DNA of 64,000 nucleotides from Bradyrhizobium sp. LTSP849 (lineage in GTDB: Bacteria > Pseudomonadota > Alphaproteobacteria > Rhizobiales > Xanthobacteraceae): NCBI RefSeq assembly GCF_000938255.1, contig NZ_JYMR01000056.1:501192-565191 (forward strand), in the 5' to 3' direction. The notes beneath the pieces are model-generated. The model saw only the letters and a program-made list of their open reading frames with translations. It did no database searches and had not been told where the DNA came from. Below, one piece after another: positions 17,010 to 26,570 of this stretch. Positions within the stretch are counted from its first letter, which is position 1, and each line of letters starts with the position of its first letter. The translations under genes were made by a program, and so were the position numbers.

Positions 17010-18233
17010 CTAGCGCTCGTCCGCGATCACCTTGCCGTCGTTCGGCAGTGTGCCCGGGCTCACCAGTTCGACGTTACCGCCGAGTTTCGTCACTGCGCGC
17101 AACGTGCCCTCGACCTCCTCGCGCTGCGCATCGCTCGCCGCCCCGGATTCCACTTTCAGCGTCATCGCGTCGGTCTCGCCCTGGCGCGTGACGACCAAGC
17201 GCAGTCTCCCGAGCGCGGGATGGCGCTTGCCGATCTCCGCGACCTGCTCGGGGCGGATGAACATGCCCTTGACCTTGGTGGTCTGGTCGGCGCGGCCCAT
17301 CCAGCCCTTGATGCGCATGTTGGTGCGGCCGCATTTGCTCGGCCCTGGCGGTGCCGCGGTGAGGTCGCCGAGCGCAAGGCGGATCCAGGGATGATGCGGA
17401 TCGAGGGAGGTCACGACGATCTCGCCGACATCGCCCGGCGCCACGGGATCGCCGGTGCCGGGCTTGACGATCTCCATGATCAAATCCTCGTTCACGACCA
17501 TGCCCTCGCGCGCCGCGGTCTCGAAGGCGATGATGCCGAGGTCCGCGGTGCCGAAAGCCTGGTAGGCGTCGATGCCGCGTGCCCTGATCTCGGCCTGGAG
17601 CGAGGGCGGGAAGGCGGCACCCGAAACCAGCGCGCGCTTGATCGATGAGACGTCGCGCCCCGAGGTCGCGGCGCCATCGAGCAGGATCTTCAGGAAGTCC
17701 GGCGTGCCGCTGTAGCCGACCGGCCGGTAGGCCTCGATCAGCTCGAACTGCTGCTCGGTATTGCCGGGGCCGGCCGGGATCACCGCGCAGCCCAGCGCGC
17801 GCGCCGACGAGTCAAAGATAAAGCCGCCGGGGGTGAGGTGGTAGCTGAAGGTGTTGAGCACGATGTCATCGGGGCGGAACCCGGCCGCGAACAGCGCCCG
17901 CGCGCCGTGCCAGGGATCGGCCTGCCGCCCCTCCGGCTCGAAGATCGGGCCGGGGGAGGTGAAAAGGCGGGCGAATGACCCTGGTGCTGCCGCCACGAAG
18001 CCGCCGAAGGGGGCCGAGGCCTTGTGCAGGGCTGGCAGTTCCGACTTGCGCAGCACTGGGAGGCGCGCCAGCGCCGCCCTGGAGGTCACGGAGGCCGTAT
18101 CGATGCCCTTGAGACGCTCGGCATAGGCGGGCGCGGCCATGGCGCTGCGCAGCACCTCCGGCAGGCGGGAGAACAGCTCGGCCTCGCGCGCAGCTTGCTC
18201 GCGCGTCTCGCGGGCGTCGTAATGAGCGGTCAT
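17010..18233 (-). CDS. Phenylacetate-CoA ligase-like AMP-forming enzyme (PaaK family)
   Basis: 407 aa from the ATG ending at 18233, with GGAAAG seven bases upstream; an earlier ATG at 18260 is in frame but lacks a site. The adenylating-enzyme fold is recognisable: the phosphate-binding loop is degenerate (LFTSPGPIF), YSGTPDFLK, SGAAFPPS, AFGTADLG, then GDVGEIVVTSLD and GRADQTTKVKGMFIRPEQV, the PaaK-type C-terminal hinge. Members activate aryl acids as acyl-AMP and then as CoA thioesters. A classical Ser/Thr/Gly-rich loop is replaced by TSPGP, common in the distant PaaK branch. Divergent from the epimerase gene with under 90 bp between starts. Substrate unknown. Confidence 0.85.
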   Translation of the reverse strand: MTAHYDARETREQAAREAELFSRLPEVLRSAMAAPAYAERLKGIDTASVTSRAALARLPVLRKSELPALHKASAPFGGFVAAAPGSFARLFTSPGPIFEPEGRQADPWHGARALFAAGFRPDDIVLNTFSYHLTPGGFIFDSSARALGCAVIPAGPGNTEQQFELIEAYRPVGYSGTPDFLKILLDGAATSGRDVSSIKRALVSGAAFPPSLQAEIRARGIDAYQAFGTADLGIIAFETAAREGMVVNEDLIMEIVKPGTGDPVAPGDVGEIVVTSLDPHHPWIRLALGDLTAAPPGPSKCGRTNMRIKGWMGRADQTTKVKGMFIRPEQVAEIGKRHPALGRLRLVVTRQGETDAMTLKVESGAASDAQREEVEGTLRAVTKLGGNVELVSPGTLPNDGKVIADER

Positions 18234-18319
18234 GGCTGATCTTTCCGCGTTGGCATCCATTGCACGCCGCCGCCGGCATGGGTATCAGACGGCCATTGGC
18301 GAGGCTTGAAGAGGGCGTG

Positions 18320-19471
18320 ATGGCGGACGAATGGATCATTCCGGCAGAAGAGGCAGCCGATGTCGTCGCGCGCCTGAAACGCCGCATGATCGAGGATGCG
18401 ATACCGCTGTGGTCGACCGTCGGCTGGGACCATAGCGCGGGCGGCTTCATCGACCGGCTGCATCGCGACGGCACGGCGGATGCGGCCGCGCCGCGGCGCG
18501 TGATGGTGCAGGCGCGCCAGATCTATTGTTACGCCAAGGCGGCGCAGATGGGCTGGTATCCGGAAGGCCGCGCCATCGCGCTGAAGGGGCTTGAGCACCT
18601 GCTGGCCAAAGCAAAGGCGCCCGACGGCCGGCCCGGCTATGTGCACCGGCTGACGCCGGACGGCGCGGTGCTTGACGCGCGGCGCGACGCCTACGACCAT
18701 GCCTTCATTCTGTTTGCGCTGGCGACCGTCTATGCGCTCGACAAGGATGCGCAGATCCGCGCCGAGATCGACGCGCTGCTCGCCTTCCTCGACGGCCATC
18801 TGCGTTCGCCGCATGGCGGCGTCCACGAAAGCCTGCCGGTCTCGTTGCCGCGCCGGCAGAACCCGCACATGCACCTGTTCGAGGCGATGATCGCGTGTTT
18901 CGACGCGACCCATGATCTGTCGTTCCAGAATCGCGCCGGCGAGTTTTTCGCGCTGTTTCTCGGCAATCTCTACGACAAGCAGAAGCACGTGCTCGGTGAA
19001 TATTTCGAAGAGGACTGGTCGAAGATCGAGCCGGTCAGCGTCGAACCGGGCCATCAGGCGGAATGGGTCTGGCTGCTGAAGGGTTTTGAACGCATCACGG
19101 GCTGCCCGACCGGGCAGCGGCGCACTGAGCTGCTGGCGAGCGCGCTGCGCTATCGCGACGCGGCCACCGGCTGCCTGATCGACGAGGGTGACGACATTGG
19201 CAACATCCGCCGCGGTACGCGCCGGCTGTGGCCGCAAACTGAGATTGCGAAGGCGTGGATTGCGCAGGCCGAATCCGGCGAGGCGGGCGCGGCCGACGAA
19301 GCGCGCGCGGCGCTGGTAAGGCTCGAACGGCATTATCTCAGCCATCCCGTGCGGGGCGGCTGGTACGATCAGTTCGATCGCGACGGCACATCGCTGATCG
19401 ACACCATTCCTGCGTCGTCGTTCTATCATGTTCTCTGCGCAGTCACGGAAGCGGAGCAGGTATTGGGTTAG
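18320..19471 (+). CDS. AGE-family sugar epimerase/isomerase
   Basis: 383 aa from ATG 18320 preceded by AAGAGGG; the frame is open from 18260. It shows the N-acylglucosamine 2-epimerase (alpha/alpha)6-barrel features: HSAGGFIDRLHRDG, QARQIYCYAKA, YDHAFILFAL, NPHMHLFEA, EPGHQAEWVWLL and the closing GGWYDQFDRDG. The conserved His residues in DHAF, HMHLFE and EPGHQ are the usual catalytic positions. Family members interconvert mannose and glucose or fructose or epimerise N-acyl sugars. Whether the substrate is free sugar or a phosphate is not visible. Transcribed away from the PaaK-like gene. Confidence 0.88.
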   Translation: MADEWIIPAEEAADVVARLKRRMIEDAIPLWSTVGWDHSAGGFIDRLHRDGTADAAAPRRVMVQARQIYCYAKAAQMGWYPEGRAIALKGLEHLLAKAKAPDGRPGYVHRLTPDGAVLDARRDAYDHAFILFALATVYALDKDAQIRAEIDALLAFLDGHLRSPHGGVHESLPVSLPRRQNPHMHLFEAMIACFDATHDLSFQNRAGEFFALFLGNLYDKQKHVLGEYFEEDWSKIEPVSVEPGHQAEWVWLLKGFERITGCPTGQRRTELLASALRYRDAATGCLIDEGDDIGNIRRGTRRLWPQTEIAKAWIAQAESGEAGAADEARAALVRLERHYLSHPVRGGWYDQFDRDGTSLIDTIPASSFYHVLCAVTEAEQVLG

Positions 19472-19531
19472 AGCTCTTTTGCTTTGACGCGTTTTCTTCA
19501 CGCGAACCGGTCCCCACATCGCTTGAAAACG

Positions 19532-20371
19532 CTATAACCACCGCTTGCGGCGCTTGAAGCTTTTGAGGTTCTTGAAACTCTTGCGTTGGTCGCCGGCGCC
19601 GCCGAGGTAGAATTCCTTGACGTCCTCGTTGTCGCGCAATTCGTCCGCGGTGCCGTCGAGCACGACCTTGCCCTGCTCCATGATGTAGCCGTGGCTCGCC
19701 ACCGACAGCGCTGCGCGCGCGTTCTGCTCGACCAGCAGGATGGTGACGCCGAGATCGCGGTTGATCTTCTGGATGATCGAAAACACCTCTTTCACCAGCA
19801 GCGGCGACAGGCCCATCGAGGGCTCGTCCATCAGAATCATCTTCGGGCGCGCCATCAGCGCGCGGCCGATCGCGAGCATCTGCTGCTCGCCGCCGGAGAG
19901 ATAGCCGGCAAGGCCGGTGCGCTCCTTCAGGCGCGGGAAGTAATTAAAGACCATGTCGAGATCGGCATCGACCTCGCGGTCCCTGCGGGTGAAGGCGCCG
20001 AGCTTGAGGTTTTCCAGCGACGTCATGTCGGCGATGATGCGGCGGCCCTCCATCACCTGGAAGATGCCGCGGCGGACGATCTTGTCGGGGTCGATGCCAT
20101 TGATCCGCTCGCCTTCGAACAAGATTTCGCCGCGCGTGACCTCGCCGTCCTCGGTCTTGAGTAGTCCCGAGATCGCCTTCAGCGTCGTCGACTTGCCGGC
20201 GCCGTTGGCGCCCAGCAGTGCCACGATCGCGCCCTTGGGCACGTCGAGGCTCAAGCCCCGCAGCACCAGGATGACGTCGTCATAGACGACCTCGATGTTG
20301 CGCACGGCGAGCAGGGGCGGTGCCGCGACAACGGTGGGAGTGGGGCGCGTTGCTTCAATGGCTTGCGACAT
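19532..20371 (-). CDS. livF: Branched-chain amino acid-type ABC transporter ATPase (LivF)
   Basis: 279 aa. Walker A is GANGAGKST, the signature is LSGGEQQ, Walker B is MILMDEPS and the switch His region is LLVEQNA. The QVMEGRRI segment and the short length define the LivF branch. The C-terminus has an unusual Lys/Arg-rich tail (FKNLKSFKRRKRW). Last gene of the minus-strand operon livG-acyl-CoA ligase-livH-livM-SBP-livF; a 72-bp gap with a palindromic repeat separates it from the binding-protein gene. It energises uptake together with LivG. Confidence 0.93.
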   Translation of the reverse strand: MSQAIEATRPTPTVVAAPPLLAVRNIEVVYDDVILVLRGLSLDVPKGAIVALLGANGAGKSTTLKAISGLLKTEDGEVTRGEILFEGERINGIDPDKIVRRGIFQVMEGRRIIADMTSLENLKLGAFTRRDREVDADLDMVFNYFPRLKERTGLAGYLSGGEQQMLAIGRALMARPKMILMDEPSMGLSPLLVKEVFSIIQKINRDLGVTILLVEQNARAALSVASHGYIMEQGKVVLDGTADELRDNEDVKEFYLGGAGDQRKSFKNLKSFKRRKRWL

Positions 20372-20387
20372 GCGTTTTTATTCTCCG

Positions 20388-20419
20388 CTGTCATCCCCCG
20401 CTTTCGCGGGGGACGACAG
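20388..20419. repeat. Palindromic intergenic repeat
   Basis: Near-perfect hairpin with arms CTGTCATCCCCCGC and GCGGGGGACGACAG around a TTTC loop, between the SBP and livF genes. It has the look of the GC-rich REP-like elements of this window (compare 38636-38740). It could also lower expression of livF relative to the binding protein. Confidence 0.7.
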
Positions 20420-20443
20420 TTGTGTGTGAGGGAATAGCTTGGC

Positions 20444-21727
20444 TCACCACCCCAGCAATTCCGGCTTGCGCGGCAGCTCGACGGTCTTGACCTTCTCGAG
20501 CTTGATGGCGCCCTTGGTCATGAGGTCGTTGAGGTCGCCATCGGTCGCGCCGGATATCTTGGTGCGATAGAGGTCGACCTTCAGCGTGCCGCGGTGGTCC
20601 TTGTCGGTCCAGGTCGAGGGATTGCAGACGCCTTCCATGCCGGCCGGCACCCAATCCTTCTTCTGGTAAAAACCCTTCACGACGTTGTCGCCGGTGGCGC
20701 CGCCGTTCTTGGCGGCCCAGTCGAGTGCCTCCCTCATGTAGAGCGCCGAGCAGACACCCGCGACATAGTGCACCGGGCGATAGACCTTGCCGGTGGGGTC
20801 GGACATCTTCGAGATCTCCATCACCGTCTTCATGCCGGGCGCATCGCCGCCCCAGCTCACTGCGGTGCGAAGCGGGAAGATCACGCCGTCGGCAGCGTCG
20901 CCCGCGGTCTTTGCGGCGTTCTCGTCCATGCCCCAGACGTTGCCGAGGAACTGCACCTCGGCGCCGGCGGTCTTGCAGGCCTTCATCACCGAAATGTTCG
21001 AGGCCGCGGTGTTGCCGAGATAGGCGTAATTGGCGCCGGAGGATTTCAGGCTCAGGCACTGCGCGCTGTAGTCACCCGGCGCGAGCGCAAACACCAGCGG
21101 CGGCAGCACCTCGAAGCCGAGCTCCTGCGCCATGGCTTCGCCCGCGGCCTTCGGCGCGTTCGGATAGGGATGGTTGGCGCCCATGTGCACGAATTTCGGC
21201 TTGCCGGGCTTGCCTTTGGCCTTCCAGTCGTCGGCGGCCCACATCAGCATTGCGCGCAGCGAGTCCGAATAGCTCGGCCCGTAGAAGAAATTGTAGGGCG
21301 CGGGCTTGGCCTTACCGCTGACACCTTCGGGATCGGTGAGAGCTGCGGCATAGGATCCGGAGAGGTCGGGGATCTTGTCCTGGGCGAGGAAGCCGGTGAG
21401 GGCTTCGGTGTCCGCCGTGCCCCAGCCCATGATTGCCGCGACCTTGCTGTCCGGTGCCGACCACTTTTTGTACAGCGCGATCGCCTTCGGCACCTGGTAG
21501 CCGTAGTCATTGGTGTCGACGCTGACCTGCTTGCCGCCGACGCCGCCATTCTTGTTGACCCACGCAAACGTGTCGGCGACGGCCTGGCCATAGGGCGTGC
21601 CGACGTCGGAGGTGCCGCCGGAATAATCGGCGAGGTGCCCGATCGCGATCTGCGCCTGTGCGCCTGCCGAGAATGCGGCGATCGCCAGCGCAAGCGATGC
21701 GGTGCTCAAAAGGGATTTTGTCTTCAT
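20444..21727 (-). CDS. Liv-type ABC transporter periplasmic substrate-binding protein
   Basis: 427 aa with a clear signal peptide (MKTKSLLSTASLALAIAAF, cleavage after AGAQA). The mature chain starts QIAIGHLADYSGGTSDVG, the first lobe of a type 1 periplasmic binding protein (LivJ/LivK, Peripla_BP_6). Other family marks are NGGVGGKQVSVDTNDYGY and GWGTADTEALTG. In the operon it lies between livM and livF. The partner acyl-CoA synthetase in this operon argues that the ligand is a carboxylic acid, perhaps aromatic or acyl, and not only an amino acid (inference). Confidence 0.92.
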   Translation of the reverse strand: MKTKSLLSTASLALAIAAFSAGAQAQIAIGHLADYSGGTSDVGTPYGQAVADTFAWVNKNGGVGGKQVSVDTNDYGYQVPKAIALYKKWSAPDSKVAAIMGWGTADTEALTGFLAQDKIPDLSGSYAAALTDPEGVSGKAKPAPYNFFYGPSYSDSLRAMLMWAADDWKAKGKPGKPKFVHMGANHPYPNAPKAAGEAMAQELGFEVLPPLVFALAPGDYSAQCLSLKSSGANYAYLGNTAASNISVMKACKTAGAEVQFLGNVWGMDENAAKTAGDAADGVIFPLRTAVSWGGDAPGMKTVMEISKMSDPTGKVYRPVHYVAGVCSALYMREALDWAAKNGGATGDNVVKGFYQKKDWVPAGMEGVCNPSTWTDKDHRGTLKVDLYRTKISGATDGDLNDLMTKGAIKLEKVKTVELPRKPELLGW

Positions 21728-21769
21728 GGGTTGCCTCCTCCTGTTATTGTTTAAGTGACGTTGCCGTGC

Positions 21770-22843
21770 TCAGTGCGAGAACGGGTAGAGCTTCCAGTAC
21801 GCCTTGATCTGCCGCCAGCGATGCGCGAGCCCGTCAGGCTCGAACATCAAAAACACGATGATGATCACCCCGATCGCGATCTCGCGCAGGAAGGTGATGT
21901 TGTTGTTGAGCGAGAGCGCCTTGTCGATCGCGCCGCCCTTCAGGGAGAGGCTGATGAACTCCATCGTTTCCGGCAGCAGCACCACGAAGGCGGTGCCCAT
22001 CAGCGTGCCCATGATCGAGCCGGTGCCGCCGATGATGATCATGGCGAGGAACAGGATCGAACGCTCGATACCAAAACCTTCCTGCGAGACCACGAGCTGG
22101 TAATGCGCGTAGAGCGCGCCCGCGATGCCGGCGAAGAAGGCGGCGAGGCCAAACGACAGCGTGCGGTATTTGGTGAGGTTGATGCCCATGATCTCGGCGG
22201 AGAGATAGTGGTCGCGGATCGCCACCAGTGCGCGGCCGTCGCGCGTGCGCATCAGATTGGTGACGAGGACGTAGCTCGCGATCACATAGGCCAGCACGAC
22301 GTAGAAATATTGCCTGTCGCCGCGCAGCGCGTGGCCGAAGATGGAAAACGGTTCGGCGCTGGCCGGCACCGAGCCGCCGGTGAACCATTCCGCGCGGGAG
22401 AAGAAGTCGAGCAGGATGTATTGCGCGGCGAGGGTCGCGATGACGAGGTAGAGCCCTTTCAGCCGTGCCGCCGGAATGCCGAAGACCAGCCCGACCAGCG
22501 CGGTGACGACACCCGCCAGCGGGATGGCGAAGAACACCGGGATCGGCGCATTGTTGGAGATGTAGGCCGAGGTGAAGGCGCCGAACAGGAAGAAGGCGGC
22601 GTGGCCGATCGAGATCTGGCCAGTGAAGCCGACCAGGATGTTCAGCCCCAGCGCCGCGATCGAGAAGATGCCGATCTGGATCAGGATGCTGAGCCAGTAG
22701 CCGCCGAGGAATTGCGGCATGAGACAAAGCAGCAGCACGCCGGCGATCGCAAAGTTGCGGCTGGTCGTGGTCGGGAAGATCGTGGTGTCGGCCGCATAAG
22801 AGGTGCGGAAGTCACCAGCAGGGATGAGGGCAGGGCCGGCCAT
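21770..22843 (-). CDS. livM: Liv-type ABC transporter permease (LivM)
   Basis: 357 aa, about 10 membrane segments. The LivM hallmarks are LNILVGFTGQISIGHAAFF near residue 85, ISNNAPIPVFFAIPLAG and the cytoplasmic coupling loop around AIRDHYLSAEIMGIN. It follows livH by 3 bp and precedes the binding-protein gene by 42 bp. It forms the membrane channel as a heterodimer with LivH. Confidence 0.93.
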   Translation of the reverse strand: MAGPALIPAGDFRTSYAADTTIFPTTTSRNFAIAGVLLLCLMPQFLGGYWLSILIQIGIFSIAALGLNILVGFTGQISIGHAAFFLFGAFTSAYISNNAPIPVFFAIPLAGVVTALVGLVFGIPAARLKGLYLVIATLAAQYILLDFFSRAEWFTGGSVPASAEPFSIFGHALRGDRQYFYVVLAYVIASYVLVTNLMRTRDGRALVAIRDHYLSAEIMGINLTKYRTLSFGLAAFFAGIAGALYAHYQLVVSQEGFGIERSILFLAMIIIGGTGSIMGTLMGTAFVVLLPETMEFISLSLKGGAIDKALSLNNNITFLREIAIGVIIIVFLMFEPDGLAHRWRQIKAYWKLYPFSH

Positions 22844-22846
22844 GGA

Positions 22847-23740
22847 TCAGATCCGCTCGATGTCGTGGGTGCCGAACAGGCCATACGGCTTGATCATCAG
22901 CACGATGATGAGGACGTAGAACGGCGCGACCTCGTAGAGATTGCCCCAGTGCAGATACTCGCTGTCGACATACTGCGCGATGTTCTCGAGCAGGCCGATG
23001 ATGATGCCGCCGAGCACGGCGCCGCCGACGGAATCGAGCCCGCCGAGGATCGCCGCCGGAAACACCTTGATGCCGTAAGCCGCAAGGCCTGACGACACAC
23101 CGTTCACCACGGCGACCACGACGCCTGCAACCGCCGACACCGTCGCCGAGATTGCCCAGGCCATCGCGAACACACTTTTGACGGAAATGCCGAGCGACTG
23201 CGCCACCTGCTGGTTGAACGCGGTGGCGCGCATCGCAAGGCCGTACTTGGAGGCGCGGAAGAACCAGGCCATGCCGATCATCATGGCGACCGAGACCACG
23301 AGGCTCATGACATAGACGGTCTGGATCTGGAGCCCGAACAGACCGATCGACTGGCTCTGGAACACGCGCGGGAACGGCTGCGGATTGACGCCGAACATCC
23401 ATTTCAACGTAGCTTGCAGCACGGTCGACAGGCCGATCGTCACCATGATCACGGAGATGATGGGCTCGCCGATCATCGGCCTGAGGATCAGGACCTGGAT
23501 CGCGATGCCGAACACGAACATGAACACCAGCGTCATCGGCATGCCGATCCAGAACGGCACTTGATACTTGGCCAGCAGCGTCCAGCACACCCAGGCGCCG
23601 ACCAGCAGCAGCTCGCCTTGCGCGAAGTTGACGACCTGCGTCGCCTTGTAGATCAGCACGAACGACATCGCGACCACGCCATAAAGCGTGCCGACGACGA
23701 GGCCATTGACCAGGAGCTGGATGAGGAAGGCGGTGTTCAT
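22847..23740 (-). CDS. livH: Liv-type ABC transporter permease (LivH)
   Basis: 297 aa, about 8 membrane segments. Typical LivH features: LVVGTLYGVVAMSFVLIYKA at residues 14-33, VVNFAQGELLLVG, the coupling helix MRATAFNQQVAQSLGI, and GGLDSVGGAVLGG. It is 80 bp downstream of the acyl-CoA synthetase gene in the same operon. Partner of LivM. Confidence 0.93.
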   Translation of the reverse strand: MNTAFLIQLLVNGLVVGTLYGVVAMSFVLIYKATQVVNFAQGELLLVGAWVCWTLLAKYQVPFWIGMPMTLVFMFVFGIAIQVLILRPMIGEPIISVIMVTIGLSTVLQATLKWMFGVNPQPFPRVFQSQSIGLFGLQIQTVYVMSLVVSVAMMIGMAWFFRASKYGLAMRATAFNQQVAQSLGISVKSVFAMAWAISATVSAVAGVVVAVVNGVSSGLAAYGIKVFPAAILGGLDSVGGAVLGGIIIGLLENIAQYVDSEYLHWGNLYEVAPFYVLIIVLMIKPYGLFGTHDIERI

Positions 23741-23820
23741 GCTATACTATCCTTCGCCTCTCCCCGCTTGCGCAGGAAGGGGTGGATCGATTGGCAGTGC
23801 GCTCTGTATCGGAAGCAATG

Positions 23821-25752
23821 TCACTCTGCAGCCTCCGCCATCTGTCCATGCCCACCCAGATCCACCACCCGCAGTGTCGTGCGTACGCGCTGCGTGGTGC
23901 CGTCCTGGAAGCGGATCATTGTGTCGACGGGGATGTCTGCGTCACCGCGGTAGATAGCGTTGATGATGCCTTCGTACTTCTCGTTGATGACGCTGCGGCG
24001 CACTTTTCGGGTGCGGGTGAGTTCGCCGTCGTCGGCGTCGAGCTCCTTGTAGAGCAGCAGGAAGCGCGAGATGCGCTGCGCCGGCGGCAGCGTGGCATTG
24101 ACGGTCTCGACCTCCTTGCGGAGCAGGGCATAGACCTCCGGCCGCGAGGCGAGGTCGCTGTAGGTCGTGAACGAGAGCCGGTTCTTCTCCGCCCATTTCG
24201 AGATGATGGAGTAGCGGATGCAGATCATCGCCGCGAGAGAGTCGCGCCCCGAGCCCAGCACCACGGCTTCGGCGACATAGGGTGAGAACTTCAGCTTGTT
24301 CTCGATGAACTGCGGCGAGAAGCGCTCACCGCGCGAAGTCTCGGCCAGATCCTTGATGCGGTCGATCACGACAAGCTGCTTGTTATCGTTGAAGTAGCCG
24401 GCATCGCCCGACAGCATCCAGCCGTCCCTGATGTCGGCAACGCTTGCCTCCGGGTTCTTGTAGTAACCGAGGAACATGTTGGGATGCCGCACGACGATTT
24501 CGCCGACGCCATGGATGTCGGCGTTGTCGATGCGGATCTCGACGCTGTCAGCCATCGGCACGCCGGTCGTATCAGGGTCGACCTTGCCCTCGGGATGCAG
24601 CGTGTACGCACCCAAAAGCTCGGTCTGGCCGTAGAGCGTGCGCAGCGGCACGCCCATGGCCTGGAAGAACTTGAACGTGTCAGGTCCGAGCGCGGCGCCG
24701 CCGGTTGCGGCTGACCGCAGCCGCGTGAAGCCGAGGCGGTCCCGCAGGGCGCGGAACAGGATCGCGTCGGCAAAGCCCGAGCGCTTGCCGTGTTCGAGCG
24801 CGGCAAGGCCCAACTTCATGCCGATATCAAACTGGCGCTGCTTGAACGGAGTGGCGTCCATCACCTTGGCGCGGACGTCGGCGGCGATCGATTCCCAGAC
24901 GCGTGGGGCAAAGAGCACGAACGTCGGCGCGATCTCGCGCAAATCGTTCATCATCGTGTCCGGCTCTTCGACGAAGTTGATCTTCATCCGGCACAAGAGG
25001 CCTTTGCCGAGCACATAGACCTGCTCCATGATCCAGGGCAGCGGCAGCACAGAGACATATTCGTCGTCCGGCCCCTTCGGATCGAAGGCGAGATAGGTGG
25101 CGCAATGGCTGAGCACGCGGCCGGCGGCCAGCATCGCGAGTTTCGGATGTGAGGTGGTGCCTGACGTGGTGCAGAGGATCGCGACGTCCCCGCCCTTGGT
25201 CGCGTCCACGAGACGATCGTAGAGCTCCGGCTCGCGCGTAGCTCGTGCACGGCCGAGCTCGGCGAATTTCTCCGCCGACATCAGCCGCGGATCGTCATAT
25301 TTCCGCATCCCGCGCGGATCGGAATAGATGATGTGCTTCAGCCGCGGCACGCGCTCTGCAAGCATGAGCAGCTTGTCGACCTGTTCCTCGTCCTCGGCGA
25401 AGACGAGCTGTGCTTCGCCATAATTGAGAAGATAGGAGGCTTCCTCATCCAGCACATCGCGATAGAGCCCGAGGCTCAATCCACCGATCGCATGCGTCGC
25501 CACCTCCGCCGCGACCCAGTCCGGCCGGTTGTCGCCGATGATGCCGACGACGTCCTCGCGCCCCAGGCCCAATTCGATCAGGCCGAGCGCAAAGTCGCGC
25601 ACGCGGGTGTTGTAATCATTCCAGGTGAACACGCGCCACAGCCCGAGATCCTTCTCACGCAACGCGATCTCGTTGCCATGCTCCTTGGCGTTGAGCCGAA
25701 GCATCTTCGGATAGGTATCGGCCTGCGCGACGCGGCCTGCGTAATCCATCAT
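23821..25752 (-). CDS. Long-chain-type acyl-CoA synthetase (AMP-forming)
   Basis: 643 aa. Adenylation motifs: ILCTTSGTTSHPKLAM (P-loop), SAATGGAALG, YGQTELLGAY, DGWMLSGDAGYF and DRIKDLAETSRGERFSP. The length and the long C-terminal domain match FAA1/FadD15-type long-chain synthetases. Its ATG overlaps the livG stop (ATGA), so it is translationally coupled to the transporter ATPase. Placement inside a Liv-type operon implies that the imported ligand is activated to its CoA thioester on arrival (vectorial trapping), which is inference from gene order. Substrate chain type is not determined. Confidence 0.92.
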   Translation of the reverse strand: MMDYAGRVAQADTYPKMLRLNAKEHGNEIALREKDLGLWRVFTWNDYNTRVRDFALGLIELGLGREDVVGIIGDNRPDWVAAEVATHAIGGLSLGLYRDVLDEEASYLLNYGEAQLVFAEDEEQVDKLLMLAERVPRLKHIIYSDPRGMRKYDDPRLMSAEKFAELGRARATREPELYDRLVDATKGGDVAILCTTSGTTSHPKLAMLAAGRVLSHCATYLAFDPKGPDDEYVSVLPLPWIMEQVYVLGKGLLCRMKINFVEEPDTMMNDLREIAPTFVLFAPRVWESIAADVRAKVMDATPFKQRQFDIGMKLGLAALEHGKRSGFADAILFRALRDRLGFTRLRSAATGGAALGPDTFKFFQAMGVPLRTLYGQTELLGAYTLHPEGKVDPDTTGVPMADSVEIRIDNADIHGVGEIVVRHPNMFLGYYKNPEASVADIRDGWMLSGDAGYFNDNKQLVVIDRIKDLAETSRGERFSPQFIENKLKFSPYVAEAVVLGSGRDSLAAMICIRYSIISKWAEKNRLSFTTYSDLASRPEVYALLRKEVETVNATLPPAQRISRFLLLYKELDADDGELTRTRKVRRSVINEKYEGIINAIYRGDADIPVDTMIRFQDGTTQRVRTTLRVVDLGGHGQMAEAAE

Positions 25753-26570
25753 GCCGCGCTCTCCTGCGCCGGCGGAGCATCGTCTGGATCGACCAGCACC
25801 TCGTCTTCCTCACCGAGATAAGCGCGCCTGACGTGGGGATCAGCCAGCACGGCGGCCGGATCGCCCTCGGCGATCTTGCGACCGAAATCCAGCACCATGA
25901 CGCGGTGGGAGATGTCCATCACCACGCCCATATCGTGCTCGATCATCACCACCGTCATCCCGAACTCCTCGTTGAGATCGACGATGTAGCGGGCCATGTC
26001 CTCCTTCTCCTCGAAGTTCATGCCGGCCATCGGCTCGTCGAGGAGAATGAGGCGCGGCTCCAGCGCCATGGCGCGCGCCAGCTCCACGCGCTTGCGCAGG
26101 CCGTAGGAGAGCGTGCCGGCGGGGGCTTGTCGCACCGACTGGAGGTCGAGGAAGTCGATGATCTCCTCGACCTTGCGGCGGTGCGCGAGCTCTTCCTTGC
26201 GCGCACCGGTGAGCCAGTACAGCGAGCCCGTGAAAAAATTGTTCTTCAGGAGGTGATGGCGGCCGACCATGATGTTGTCGAGCACGCTCATGTGGTGGAA
26301 CAGCGCCAGGTTCTGGAAGGTGCGGCCGATGCCGAGCGAGGCGCGGGCGTTCGGCGTGAGGCCGGTGATATCGCGGCCCTGGTAGAACAGTTGGCCCTCT
26401 GTCGGCTTGTAGCGGCCGGAAATACAGTTCACGATCGAGGTCTTGCCGGCGCCGTTGGGGCCGATGATCGAGAACAGCTCGCCCTCCTTGATGGCGAAGC
26501 TGACATCGGTCAGCGCGCGGACGCCGCCGAACCGCAAGGACACGCCGCGCACTTCAAGACTGGTAGCCAC
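25749..26570 (-). CDS. livG: Liv-type ABC transporter ATPase (LivG)
   Basis: 273 aa from a GTG ending at 26570, preceded by GGAGGG at 9 bases; the frame stays open to 26723 but that part is Arg/Ser-rich noise. Walker A is GPNGAGKTS, followed by the LivG-specific RTFQNLALFHHM; signature LSYGLRKRVELARA; Walker B LILLDEPMAG; then MNFEEKEDMA and VVMIEHDM. First gene of the six-gene operon. A Crp/Fnr-type regulator is encoded divergently 335 bp away. Confidence 0.93.
   Translation of the reverse strand: MATSLEVRGVSLRFGGVRALTDVSFAIKEGELFSIIGPNGAGKTSIVNCISGRYKPTEGQLFYQGRDITGLTPNARASLGIGRTFQNLALFHHMSVLDNIMVGRHHLLKNNFFTGSLYWLTGARKEELAHRRKVEEIIDFLDLQSVRQAPAGTLSYGLRKRVELARAMALEPRLILLDEPMAGMNFEEKEDMARYIVDLNEEFGMTVVMIEHDMGVVMDISHRVMVLDFGRKIAEGDPAAVLADPHVRRAYLGEEDEVLVDPDDAPPAQESAA

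Noticed and set aside
18230..19519. 429-codon minus-strand open frame
   Set aside because: Shadow of the AGE-family epimerase gene; Arg/Ala-rich with no domain.
21755..23092. 445-codon plus-strand open frame
   Set aside because: Antisense to livM and livH; sequence is Asp/Glu/Arg-rich and low complexity.
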